Part shown: positions 1 through 9,939 of the stretch, in pieces | How positions within the stretch are numbered: the stretch's first letter is position 1 | How the letters are laid out: the number at the start of each line of letters is the position of its first letter | Assembly (NCBI GenBank): GCA_023014335.1 | Contig: JAECYW010000007.1 | Coordinates: 434,001 to 498,000, forward strand | Source of the DNA: Galerina marginata | Taxonomy: Eukaryota > Basidiomycota > Agaricomycetes > Agaricales > Galerinaceae | Direction: 5' to 3' | DNA: 64,000 bases | Program-made: the position numbers and the translations under genes | The notes under the pieces: generated by a model | What the model was told of the DNA's origin: nothing | Seen by the model: the letters and a program-made list of their open reading frames with translations, nothing else | The model's database searches: none

Positions 1-1431
1 GGATATCGTTCGTTTCTTATGTTGTGTTGACATCCAGGTTTAGATATTTCCTAAAAGCGATTAGATGGGCTCGCAAATACGGATTGCGCATTAACCTCGA
101 TTTACATGCTCTGCCTGGAAGCCAGAACGGCTGGAACCACTCTGGGCGTCTTGGCAACGTCGGTTTTCTTAATGGTCCCATGGGTTACGCGAACGCCCAA
201 CGCTCCCTTGATTATATCCGAATTATTGCAGAATTCATTTCTCAGCCTCAGTATAAGGATGTCGTGGCTATATTTGGCATCCTCAACGAGCCACAAGGAT
301 CGATCATGGGTCAAGATGCTCTTTCTAGATTGTAGGCTAATCTTTGGCATTCTTCGACCTCTTGTATACTCATTTATCCTCCTAGCTACATGGAAGCCTA
401 CACCATCATCCGTACAGCAGGCGGCACAGGACAAGGTAGCGGGCCCTTTGTATCGTTACATGATGGGTTTTTCTCTCGAAGTAGTTGGGTGGACTTCATC
501 CCTAATGCCGACCGTATCACTCTGGACACTCATCCATATCTTTGTTTTAATGGCCAATCAGCGGCCCCGATATCGACATATGCTACAACACCGTGTTCAA
601 CCTGGGGTGGCCTTGTTAACACATCGTCAGGCGCCTTTGGTCTGACCAACGCTGGTGAATTCAGCAATGCAGTAACTGACTGTGGGTTATTTTTGAACGG
701 TGTTAACTTGGGCACCCGCTACGAAGGAACTTATCCTGGGGTTTGGCCTAAAATGGGAAGTTGTACCCCCTGGACAGACTGGCAAAATTATGACAGTGCG
801 ACCAAACAAGCCATTCGTCAATTCGCGCTTGCGAGTATGGATGCCCTCCAGGTATTTTTATAGTCCTTACCCACCTCTATTAAACTTTTTAATTTGGTTC
901 AAGGACTACTTCTTCTGGACATGGAAAATCGGTAATTCGAGCGTGTCAGGAACTGTGGAGACACCAGCTTGGTCATACCAACTCGGCCTCCAGAACGGCT
1001 GGATGCCCACGGATCCTCGGGACGCTATTGGTGTTTGTGGCAATTCGAATCCTTGGAACCCTCCTCTGTTGTCGTGGCAAACGGGCGGAGCGGGTGCTGG
1101 CAACATCCCTGCTTCAGCTTCATCGAATTTGGCTTGGCCCCCAGCCAGCCTTAGTACTGGTGGTGCAATCTCATCCCTACCATCCTACACACCAACAGGG
1201 CCAATACCCACTCTTCCAATCCCAACATTCACAGCAGCCGGCTCTACATCCACCGTTAATGCTGGGAATGGTTGGGCAAATTCTGCGGATAACCAAGGCA
1301 TGAATGTTAATATCCCCACGTGCTCCTACCTTGATCCTTGGGTAGATCCAGGATCTGCACCCCCGTCTCCTCTCTGCTCTGCTGCTGCTGCCCGAAGGGG
1401 TCCATTGATTACGCCAGCACCCTCTTCATGA
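1..1431 (+). CDS. Glucan exo-1,3-beta-glucosidase, GH5 family (5' end outside window)
   Basis: Secreted or wall-bound enzyme that releases glucose from beta-1,3-glucan. The visible part starts with an exon at about 38 (acceptor AG at 36-37), so the N-terminus lies upstream. Introns read at 332-385 and 852-903. Visible family landmarks: INLDLHALPGSQNGW early in the barrel; the acid/base Glu in FGILNEPQ; the HPY motif in LDTHPYLCF; the likely nucleophile Glu in NAGEFSNAVTDCG; and the aromatic strand FFWTWKI followed by WSYQLGLQNGWMP. The domain ends near VCGNSNPWNPP. A low-complexity Ser/Pro/Thr-rich tail follows to the stop, as in many fungal wall enzymes. Family knowledge places it in wall remodelling or glucan reuse. 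A remnant of another beta-1,3-glucanase (GH55) lies 0.9 kb downstream. Confidence 0.92.
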
Positions 1432-1704
1432 GCATAAAACACCTAGCTGGTAAATGTTGTGTAGCAGGGACACTTAGTGCACCTAGCCGTTTTCTCAACC
1501 GTACGTTATTGTTATGTGCCGCACAGACTTCTTGGACTGTTTATTTTAGCGTGAAGCACACTCATTTATAGTCATTAATACAATATCTCAATTCGGAGAA
1601 TGCTTATCAAATATACATATATATACTGACTTTGATTGGCGTTGGGAAACCATCGTTTATGCAAGGAGTTTGGTGGCCCAGTTCAAATTAGTCAAGTAAA
1701 ATCA

Positions 1705-2182
1705 TCAGTGCTCGCCACTGGTGGTGGCGTACCGATCCTCTAGATCTTCTTGTCCTCCAAAACCACCTTCAAAGTCCCTGTCCATGGTGTGTTTTTCTTC
1801 CAACGCTTTGTTACCGACCTCTTTATCTGCTCGTTCGAGGCTGATGGCCTCGAGTTGAGCTTGTTCCTATCATAATCGCTTAGAAAGAACAGCTCGCCGA
1901 ATTACTAGTCGTACCCTCTGGTGGATATAATGAGCCTCCTGTGACTGTTCCTTGGCTTTCCAGGTTGAATCCTGCAGGATGATAAGCAAATTTGATAGAG
2001 GAGGCGTATACTTAGCAGAAGAAGGACTGACCTGTGCAGTTGCTCCAGATGTTGACATGATAGGCGAAAGATGCTCGTCCTGCTCGACAATGCCTCTGAT
2101 GTCATGCAACCCATCGTGAGAAGGATTGAACTCGTTAGCCGAGTACCTCTCGGATATGTTCGGTTGCAGCTCCGGGGTTCAT
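1705..2182 (-). CDS. Small uncharacterised protein, possibly frameshifted
   Basis: I do not recognise this family. The last exons splice cleanly: a segment reading GIVEQDEHLSPIMSTSGATAQ-like residues joins DSTWKAKEQSQEAHYIHQR and then EQAQLEAISLERADKEVGNK, ending in RYATTSGEH before TGA. The product is charged, Glu/Gln-rich and probably helical. The most natural start is ATG at 2182 (MNPGAATEHIREVLG), but that frame hits TAA. One base over, the frame continues as ANEFNPSHDGLHDIRG into the good exon. This suggests a one-base indel, a sequencing error, or an intron I cannot place. A TATA-like ATATATAG lies about 80 bp upstream on this strand. Presence of a gene is likely; the start is uncertain. 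Confidence 0.5.
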
Positions 2183-2323
2183 CACCGCTTCGAAGCGTAC
2201 GCTTGGAGAAGGCGGGGTGCCGAACAGGCCCCTACTTATCAATGCGGAGAACACTATATATTGTCTGACTCAAACTGAGACCGCTCGTCTTTCTTCGTTC
2301 TCACTGTTCGCTTGTCCTTATCA

Positions 2324-2758
2324 TTAGAAGAGCCATATTTTCAGCCTTTCCCGGCCCCACCCACGCCGTTGTCGGTCAATTCTGCGTTCCACGGGCCTAT
2401 GCTGCCCCAGGGTTTCCTGCTGCATGCATACATATGGGCACTTCGAGACCAATCGTCCACAGCTGTCATTGTCTTCGGTGCAGGGCTCTACAGCTTCTTC
2501 CAGGTAAAAACATTATCTTCATTAGCTTTAATCGCATCTGACCAGGTTGTTTATTTTGCAGCAATTCGATCAGACGTACGTGCTTAAACACCAAGTACAA
2601 CTTCTGAACATCGATTCGAGTTCAAAGGTGACCGGTGACCCTTTATAGCCTATCAACGTTCGCACCAGCATCTCTACTGAGTATCAACCAGAATACCATG
2701 CATCAACCAAAGTGAGAATGTTAACGGTTTCGCTTCATCTGTTACTGCCTGGAGCTGA
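2324..2758 (+). pseudogene. C-terminal remnant of a GH55 exo-beta-1,3-glucanase
   Basis: Fragments match the end of GH55 glucanases in order: EPYFQPFPAPPTPLSVNSAF, then IWALRDQSSTAVIVFGAGLY and SFFQ, an intron, QFDQTYVLKHQVQLLNIDSS, then LYSLSTFAPASLLSINQNT and finally ENVNGFASSVTAWS before TGA. GAGLYSFF is the characteristic late motif of the family. The reading frame breaks near 2718: the NQNT frame runs into TGA, while the last 15 residues continue in another frame. No GH55 catalytic region is present upstream, because that space is taken by the neighbouring minus-strand gene. So this is a 5'-truncated, frameshifted relic. Confidence 0.8.
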
Positions 2759-2890
2759 AATAAAGTATTCTGGAAGTCGTATATATTTAACTTGAAATGC
2801 TACACGTAAATTGCACAATTACTCGTGCAGAGGAAGGATAACCAAGGAATGATATGCCACGTTGGCTTGCACAAGTTAGCTTGCACCTTT

Positions 2891-5372
2891 TTATTGTTCG
2901 CACAATGCCTCCAGAAAGACCCTTAACTCTTTTTCGTCAATTTCTAGAATGCTGGTATCAAAAGTTCCGTATCGAAGCTGTGCATTTGACCGTTCTCGAG
3001 CGTCCAAAAACGTTAAACCAAATTGGCTTAGTGAAATACAGTCAGGCGGAGAAAGGAGAGGGCAATCGAGAATTACACACTTTTTGCGAATTTGGCCGAA
3101 GTCAAGAGCTGCCATAACTCCTATAACTGTATATTTGCCTTTCATTTCATCGAGACAAGCAACTACGAAGGGAAGACCCCTCTTGCTCCCTCGAGTTCCC
3201 ACAGATGTTCCAGGTAGTCGATCCCGGAGAGCGTCTATGAGCCACAGAGCTAATCGTGACAATATGCCGGGGTTGCAAAACAGTGAAAGATCTGGCCCTT
3301 GGGACAGAATTACCACTCGGTGATTGCGCATGGTGCGTATGTCTTGTTTGTCAATTATAGATGTACCTCGGCGAATTATAGTACGCTGCAGAGACATGGC
3401 CAGGTTGAGAGATTGTTTCAGGGCACCAACACTACAACGCATAAATGTAAGTCGCTGACTAGATTCCCGGCCAAAGTAACTTACTCAGCGAGGGCATCAT
3501 AAGCTACCCAGAAATTCTTCACCCACCACTGTGGTTCTTGGGGAAGTTCTTTATCTGTGTCTCCTAATTGTTGATTTTCGCCTCCTGAATTTAGAACATT
3601 CTCCAGCCCGTCTGGTCTTTGCTTTGAGACACTTTCTGAGCGTGTGCCATCCCACATTCGACCGCCTCCAAACCATTCTCCACCATTTCGCATTCCCTCT
3701 ATCTCAACTTCCATTCGCATTCCACCAGCGACGTCTAAGAGGGCACCGATGCCTTCTACTGCATCAGCTGCTGACAAGGGCTGGGTGCGGAAGCCATAGC
3801 ACCTCATGAACGAGGGATAAGCTAGTTCGACTAGACCGTATTCCGGTGCAATGTCGTTCAGCTTCTGTACCAAAGTTTTCTTGAGGTCCATATCCATATG
3901 CGAGAACGGTTGCTGTGTTTGAGGAATAGAAAAGCTGGATAAGGATAGATTTTTGAAATCATTCCAGAATCTCAAGTACGATGACTTACCCCATTTTCGC
4001 AAGAAGTCCTGTCAATCGCTGCCTTCCCTTCTCCTTCCAGATTCCTAGTTTGCCGGCCACATAACTGGAGTGGAACATTGCATCATACAAAGTCCAATGC
4101 CTGAACAACATAAAGCGTAACTCTTCTGTGGCTCTAACACCCATGTCATCAGGGTTCACGGAGAGCAGTGAGTGTGCAGTATCGTTAAGTCTCGGTTGAG
4201 GATTGAGGCGGGAGACTTCATCATAATAGATAGCGTGATAAGCTTCATATGTTTCCCGAGATATACGAGACGTGGTATACTGAAATGTCAAGCCTAGTAT
4301 TGCAAGCCTAAGAATCAATATCAGTTGCAGATCTCCGAAGAAAAAGGTCGCCTTAATACCAAAGAAAGTCGTTATCGGCACGTCCAAGGAGAGTGGCCAG
4401 GATATATATGGTACTTGCCGCACTTTGACCATGAGAAGTGCCGGTGGAATAATATCTGTGGAGCCTCTTTTGATAGCCTTCATATTCTTCGGGAGAGATC
4501 CGAGGTTGCTATTACTTCGATGAATGTGGACCTTATCCAGAGACTGAAAGACCTACGCCATCATCCGTTCTCCTGCGTTTTCGAGGACTATTCCTGCCAG
4601 GCTGCCTTCGCTTATTATACGGAGAATCCGTTTCCAAAACAGCCGATTCCGCGTCGTCGTCATCGTCGTCGTCGTCTTCCGTTAATTCTTCTTCAACGTC
4701 CGAGCCTTCATCTGAGTTATCGTCATCAGGGTGTGGATCAGGTTCGTACTAAGGACAGAGTGAATAAAGCGCAAAGTGACAAGAGTAATGCATCTGAAAT
4801 ACCTGTATTATTTCCCATGCCTTCCGTTCTTCAGACAACTTCTCAGCTTCCCCGTCATCCCAGGTCAGTATTCGTTCACCGTTTTCTCCTCCCATGAAAA
4901 GGTTGACCAAACTTTGGGGGCGCGAGGAATCAATCACATGGACAGTAACCTTCAGGTCAAAATCTCCAAACCACTCAGGAGTTGGAAGATCATAGTAGTT
5001 GCCCATGTTGACGAGTATAAGTGTATGAAGCTACTGGGGGTAAGCCGTGGGCCAGAGAAGACTGTAGTAACTTACATCAGGGTTGGTAATTAGGACCTCC
5101 TTTAAATCGTCTACATCATCCCGACCTGAGACTGGAATAATACGGTAGGCTATGTCGTCGTGCTTAAAGAGCGTGGCAAGCATTCGGGATGCACAGAGTG
5201 CGTCGACATTTGGCGCGACGAGTAGGATAACCGAAGATGCCGATGCAAGAGGGGAGCGTCTATGAGAGGACAGAATCCTGTTATAGGCTTCCAGATAAGA
5301 CGGATGATTTCCAGCTAGCGATGGTAGAGGAAGGTAAACCATGGCACTAAGTCCACTGGCAGAAACACCCAT
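2891..5372 (-). CDS. CDC45: CDC45, replication initiation factor (CMG helicase)
   Basis: Cdc45 joins MCM2-7 and GINS to form the replicative helicase and is needed for origin firing and fork progress. The start is ATG at 5372 (MGVSASGLSAMVYLPLPS). The N-terminal DHH/RecJ-like part has LLVAPNVDALCASRMLATLF and IIPVSGRDDVDDLKEV, the Cdc45 hallmark. Next come GNYYDLPTPEWFGDFDLKVT and VIDSSRPQSLVNLF. An acidic Asp-rich linker is encoded by the GTC-repeat around 4650-4680. The middle includes SRISRETYEAYHAIYYDEVS and RFMLFRHWTLYDAM. The C-terminus includes FMRCYGFRTQPLSAADAVEG and FVVACLDEMKGKYTVIGV, ending EALCEQ. Several short introns interrupt it. A CACGTG (5398-5403) and an ACGCG core (5381-5385, resembling an MBF/MCB site) sit just upstream. 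Confidence 0.93.
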
Positions 5373-5980
5373 TCAAATCAACGCGCTCGTCACATATCAC
5401 GTGCCTTATTCCACCCGTCACTTCCTCGATTAAGGAAGCAGCGACGCTGCAGCGTTAAAACCAAAACATTCATAAAGTACATTAAGGATCACATTGAGCG
5501 GTATTGAGCTTTGACAAACTAACATCAATGGCTGGAAGAGCTTTCGACAGAGAGATCATATATGTCATTAATATTCTGGCAAACACTTACCAGTATTAAC
5601 GTGCTTACCGCCCTTGAATGAAGGTTGAGTTCCTTCGAAATATTGCGACGGCAGTCGACATCATTCGGAGTTGACTCCTGATGCTCCGTCACTCAGGCTG
5701 CCATTCAAAATTGACCGACTATGAAGTAAATTCTGTTTCTCGGAAAAGAGACTCGGAATGTTAGAAAATTCAATTAAATCACTTGTATCAGAGACGTGGG
5801 GATCTGAATTGAGTGTCGTGGGGCGTTTCTGCCATTAACTGTCAACATAATCACGAACCTCACGATCTATCCCTCGAAAAGCTCGATGTATGGTAGCTAT
5901 TACATGACCCTGCTCGTCCACAACGGGAAAGTTTCAAGTCGAAAACCGGCCTTTACGGTTACCTGGCCAATTTAGTAATA

Positions 5981-6007
5981 CTAGCACGTCCCCGTGCTCC
6001 GCACGGG
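5981..6007 (-). mobile_element. Helitron-like 3' terminus (hairpin plus CTAG)
   Basis: Read on the minus strand, a perfect 7-bp stem CCCGTGC / GCACGGG with a 3-nt loop (5991-6007) is followed six bases later by CTAG (5981-5984) and then T. Helitrons characteristically end in a short GC hairpin a few bases before CTRR and insert between A and T. The element body would extend toward higher coordinates. I could not find a matching 5' TC end, so the extent is unknown. Confidence 0.4.
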
Positions 6008-6039
6008 AACTTCCTAAAGTCAAAGAAAGTTCTTTTGTT

Positions 6040-6355
6040 TCGAATGTCTAGGTCACCGTGTACACATCGATTTTTGTTTTACCAGACACAGGAAATCCTT
6101 AGGTTTGCTTTTAAAGTTTCGGCGCGCTTCGCGCGCCCCTTCCGTCCTTGGAATCCAAAATTTAGGTCACCGTGGCCGCATTTAAATTTTTGTGTTACCA
6201 GAAAGAGGAAATTTTTAAGTTTGATTTTAAATTCCCGGCGCACTTTGCATGCCCTGTTCTGTCCTTGAACACTGTCTGGTGGACCTGTGTTGGATCCGAA
6301 ATTTAGGTCAGTGTCTCCCCATTTGAATTTTTGTGTTATGTTACCAGCCAGTGTC
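6040..6355. repeat. Three degenerate tandem units of about 118 bp
   Basis: Units begin near 6045, 6162 and 6296. Each carries a TTTAGGTCACCGTG-like block, then ATTTTTGTGTTACCAG. The first two continue with an AGGAAAT...TTTTAAA stretch, a GGCGC...GCGC or GCACTTTGCATGCC block and a TGTCCTTG/CGTCCTTG end. The first unit contains the perfect hairpin GGCGCGCTTCGCGCGCC. The third is cut short. Confidence 0.65.
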
Positions 6356-6517
6356 ACCATTGCTCTATAACTTTCTGTACAGAGGTGTAGTGCTCAATTT
6401 TTTGGCATACAAATGTTTATAATGTGTCCCAGAATCTTTTTATCAGCTTGGTTTTTCTTACTGGTAAAGCCCCCGGTGTACAGAGGTCAAGAAAGTGATT
6501 GTTATTTATTTACTGAG

Positions 6518-6825
6518 GGCTGATAAGATTGGCAAGAGAGATAAGATAAAAATTGAATGAAAGTGTTGATCAGGAAACCAAACCCAAATGAGGACCGTGA
6601 CCTATTGAAAAACGTCACGATGCCGAAGCGTACAAATAAGTGGAGTACCCCCAACAAACGCGATAGCGGCGCTGGCAAAAAAACATCGATTTGGATAGCG
6701 AAAAGCGCAGAAACAGCAAGAATTGAATCCTTGCGATCACCGTCTGGCAAGGAGAAAGCGCAGTCGGCAGCGGGATCGCGCTCACATTCCGCTTCGCAAA
6801 ACGTGGGATTGATGGGCACCTAAGG
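6518..6825 (+). repeat. Dispersed direct repeat, copy A
   Basis: Starts at GATAAGATTGG and includes a nearly identical block with the copy at 7039-7312 (for example GATGCCGAAGCGTACAAATA at the core). A short ORF beginning MPKRTNKWSTPNKRDSG is shared by A and B, but I cannot assign it and its 3' part diverges. This is probably a mobile-element fragment or locally duplicated non-coding DNA. Confidence 0.75.
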
Positions 6826-7038
6826 TTCACATTGCTGTTGGTGCTCTCTTAGAACGACAATTCCACAGTTTGCCACAAAAACAGTTTCAGTCAGGACATG
6901 TACATGTTAAGAAAAGCATCATGTAAAAACTGAACAGGAATTTGTGTTATAACATAGAAGGATAATTCACCTGAAAGGATGTGGCACGGCGGCTGCCCTC
7001 AGCTTTCGTTTCTGTGCACGGTTCACATGATTCTGTGA

Positions 7039-7312
7039 TAGATAAGATTGGGAAAGGGATAAGATAATCAATGTCCAAATGAAGAATGTGACCCATTGAA
7101 AGACGTCACGATGCCGAAGCGTACAAATAAGTGGAGTACCCCCAACAAACGCGATAGCGGCGCTGGCAAAAAAACATCCTTTTCGATAGCGAAAAGCGCA
7201 GAAACAGCAAGAATTGAATCCTTGCGATCACTGTCTGGCAAGGAAAAAAGTCACTCGGCAAGGCAATCGCGCCCGCATTCGCTTTCGCAAAACGTGGGAT
7301 TGATGTCGGCAT
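7039..7312 (+). repeat. Dispersed direct repeat, copy B
   Basis: Closely matches copy A from GATAAGATTGG through the CAAAACGTGGGATTGATG block. Differences from A are scattered substitutions plus a deleted stretch near the start. B is followed by the hairpin GCACGCTTCGCGTGC near 7347. Confidence 0.75.
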
Positions 7313-7377
7313 CTAGCGTCTTTAGTAGTAGTGACAAGCGCATTCGCACGCTTCGCGTGCTCACTTGGCTTTAGCTT

Positions 7378-7865
7378 AATTCTTACTAACAGTTTGAATT
7401 TAAAAAGAGTGAAATTTGTTATATAATTGAGAAAGGGAAACCACAGACTACGGAATAAACCTACAGTGAAAATGATTCTCGCAGAGGCGTCATTCTCGTG
7501 ACACAGCTACTATCTGTGTTCATGTTTGGTAAGACAAAACGGTGCACTTTTAAAAAAATGCGAACGGCATTATCTGTTTCTGGCAAGCGGATTTTAAAGT
7601 TGGCGCGCTTCGCGCGGCCCCCTCTCTCCTGAATGACCTCCGGCTAAATAAATAACTTTCTCTGGCTCTTTGCGGCCTTGAGCTTAATCCCTACCAGCAG
7701 TTTGAATCTAAAAAGACTGAAATATGAGTGTTACATTCATTACTTATTTAAGCAAGAGAAACTACTGACTCGGGAATAAACCTAAGCTGAAAATGATTTT
7801 TGCAGAGGCGGAATCGTTCTCGTCACAGCCGAAACCTGTGCCTAAGTTGGTAAGACAAAAAGTGA
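7378..7865 (+). repeat. Second two-copy repeat (7378-7550 and 7682-7865)
   Basis: Both copies share AGTTTGAAT, AAAAAG.CTGAAAT, CGGGAATAAACCTA-type and GAAAATGAT...GCAGAGGCG blocks in the same order, with moderate divergence. Between the two copies lies another GGCGCGCTTCGCGCG hairpin (about 7599-7614). Confidence 0.65.
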
Positions 7866-7894
7866 CGGAGGCAGCCTGCAAAAGGGGAGTTACC

Positions 7895-8115
7895 ATTCAA
7901 AAGTGTGACCTGCCGAGAAAGTAAACAGGTGGAGCACCCCCAACAAAAGAGATAAGCGCGCTGGCAAGAAAAGGTCAAAAGTGATAGCTGGAAGGGTCAG
8001 AGAAAGAGAAAATAGAGGGCTCTACATAGAGACACGACAGCGGGGAACGGAACCGGCGGGGGGATCGCGCCCGAGATGGGCTGAGGCAGGCCTGAGAAAG
8101 TCCTCGGCATCTAGC
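7895..8115 (+). repeat. Dispersed direct repeat, degenerate copy C
   Basis: Weak third copy of the A/B unit. It keeps the blocks GTGGAGCACCCCCAACAAA, GATAAGCGCGCTGGCAAGAA and a late GATCGCGCCCG stretch, with many substitutions between them. Confidence 0.55.
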
Positions 8116-8254
8116 TACTTTCGTTCTTAGGATTGTAGATTAAAGTTATGTTAGGTCAACTATCTAGAGTAAACTATGCTACAATCCTATAATATGGACG
8201 CGAACTACATACAGAAGCGGCAAAATCCAAACGAATACAATACAATCAGAGGAT

Positions 8255-9458
8255 TTAGGCAAGAAAAGAAATGAGATAGACAACCGCGATCCAGCCGCAA
8301 GAAAAAGACAATTTGAATGCAGTCTGGGCATCACTCGTTGTAGTCGTAATCGTTCCATTTTGTTGCATTGCTAGCGCTTGATAAGCAGAGAAGTTCTTGG
8401 GCCCGGATTCCACTGCGTTGGCAGAGAAAACCATGCCTTGTCCGCAGTGGCTCGCCTGTCGACAGTACGCCCAGATCGGGTTCGTCTACAAATTCTACGA
8501 TTAGGGTGTCTAACGGCAAACAGAGGGAAAGGGTACGTACGTCATTGACACGAATAGTGTACGTAGGAAATGTGGTGGCTGCATCAGCGACGGGCATGCT
8601 ACATGTCACGAAATATTAACGGCGGAAATATGAGAAAACGAGGAGGTTCTACATACAATCCAGAATCAAACCCGATATCGCTAGTAGTACTTGTCAAGGA
8701 GAGCGCGCGGCACGGCGTGTTGAAAGAGCTTGCTGTAATAGTGTGGTTCTTTTGATGAAACTCAAAAGTGATGGTATCACCGACTTGAGCAGTGATATTC
8801 GAAGGGCTATATGCGAGAATATTGGGTCCACCGACGATGACCCTGTGGTCAGTCCCGGAGGTCGAAGACGGTGCAGCAACAGAGGAGGTAGCAGCAGAAG
8901 TAGCGGAGCTGGTGACGCTCGTAGGAGGCGCGCTGTAAGGTGGTGCTCCACCAGCCATGGCAGCCGTCTGGAATGCAGCGAATTTATCACCAGGGTTGAC
9001 CGCAAAAACCATGCCCTGCTGACAATGGTTCGCTTGACGGCAATACACCCAAATCGGGTTTGCGTTACTTATGGGAAGTTCAGCAACCGGGAAACTGGTT
9101 GCATTGTCCGAAACTGGGATGCTAAAGGCGGCGATGAATAACGTTGGCTGCCATTGTATGACCAGGAGGCTTACAATCCGGTATCAAATCCACCTGGTGC
9201 AAGGGAGCAGGGCCTGTCAAACGTCGACTGTGAAGCAGTGTGGTTTTTCTGCTGGAAAGTAAATCTGACAACATCTCCGACATTGGCGTTCTGGCTTAAA
9301 TGAGGATTGACTCAAACAAACGAAAATCAAATACGTACAACAAAGGAAGGGTTAAATTTTAGGACACCAGGTCCACCGACGACCACGTCAAACGTTGCAG
9401 ACAGGGAAATCGGGACAATTCCGAGTAAGAGGGAAGACAGTAAAGCGAAATGAGGCAT
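8255..9458 (-). CDS. Secreted serine-rich protein with two cupredoxin domains and a GPI-like tail
   Basis: Predicted extracellular type 1 copper protein of unknown role. The start ATG at 9458 gives a signal peptide (MPHFALLSSLLLGIVPISLS). Domain 1: VVVGGPGVLKFNPSFV, NVGDVVRFTFQQKNHTA and, after an intron, NPIWVYCRQANHCQQGMVF. A Ser/Thr/Ala-rich linker follows (SSATSAATSSVAAPSSTSG). Domain 2 repeats the plan: VIVGGPNILAYSPSNITA, FEFHQKNHTITAS and NPIWAYCRQASHCGQGMVF. Each domain keeps the His of NHT and the C-x4-H-x4-M spacing expected for a type 1 copper site. The last exon ends with a Thr-rich stretch and a hydrophobic tail (WIAVVYLISFLA), as in GPI-anchored proteins. A TATA box lies at 9573-9581. 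Confidence 0.88.
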
Positions 9459-9572
9459 TGCGGAATATGGGTCGTGAAGGCGTGAATATGAATTTGAAAA
9501 GGAGGCGACAAAGTACACGGTCAATGTCGAGGAAGAAAGATAAAGTGCGCGACATCTCGGCGTCCATGAAAG

Positions 9573-9581
9573 CCTTTTATA
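9573..9581 (-). promoter_or_regulatory. TATA box of the cupredoxin gene
   Basis: TATAAAAGG on the minus strand, about 115 bp upstream of the ATG at 9458. A CACGTG followed by ATTGG (9665-9675) lies about 200 bp upstream of the start and could bind a bHLH factor. Confidence 0.55.
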
Positions 9582-9713
9582 CCTCAGAGAGGGGTGGCAG
9601 CTGTCCAGACAATGGGAGCCTTTGTTCAAGACCGAGCAACAATGAAAGAAGCACAGCGGTGGGTCACGTGATTGGGCAAGAACAACATCACCGAATTCTT
9701 TTGTCTTCGAACT

Positions 9714-9737
9714 TTCGAAGTTCGAAGTTCGAAGTTC
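9714..9737. repeat. Short tandem repeat of the 7-mer TTCGAAG
   Basis: Self-complementary TTCGAA units repeat in direct tandem in the cupredoxin upstream region. Spacing does not fit a canonical heat-shock element (GAA and TTC separated by two bases), so any regulatory role is speculative. Confidence 0.5.
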
Positions 9738-9939
9738 ATGATCAGGATCTCCGAATACTTACGCGTACGGCCCGCCCAACTATTCAAATTAGACCAGCAT
9801 TGAAGGTTATCGCGGTAAGCTTAGGGTATTTGGATCAGATGATAGCCAGGGTTTTGCCAGCAATTTCCGCAATTCCACGATGACAATCCCACTGGATTTC
9901 TATCTCATCATTTGTAGTGACAGAACACAGGCTCATTTA

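Larger units (their letters stand above)
5373..8254. other. Gene-free repeat-rich interval
   Basis: No convincing gene in 2.9 kb. The ORFs here are short, and those repeated between copies follow the DNA repeats rather than any protein family I know. The interval contains a Helitron-like terminus, three approximately 118-bp degenerate units at 6040-6355, three copies of a longer unit (6518, 7039 and 7900), a two-copy unit (7378 and 7682), and several GC-rich tri-loop hairpins, all listed separately. Confidence 0.7.
9459..9939. other. Intergenic: cupredoxin promoter side
   Basis: The 480 bp between the cupredoxin start and the end of the GIY-YIG gene hold the TATA box, E-box and 7-mer repeat described separately. 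I see no gene. Confidence 0.6.

Noticed and set aside
4650..4690. GTC-repeat as a microsatellite
   Set aside because: It encodes the acidic linker expected in CDC45.
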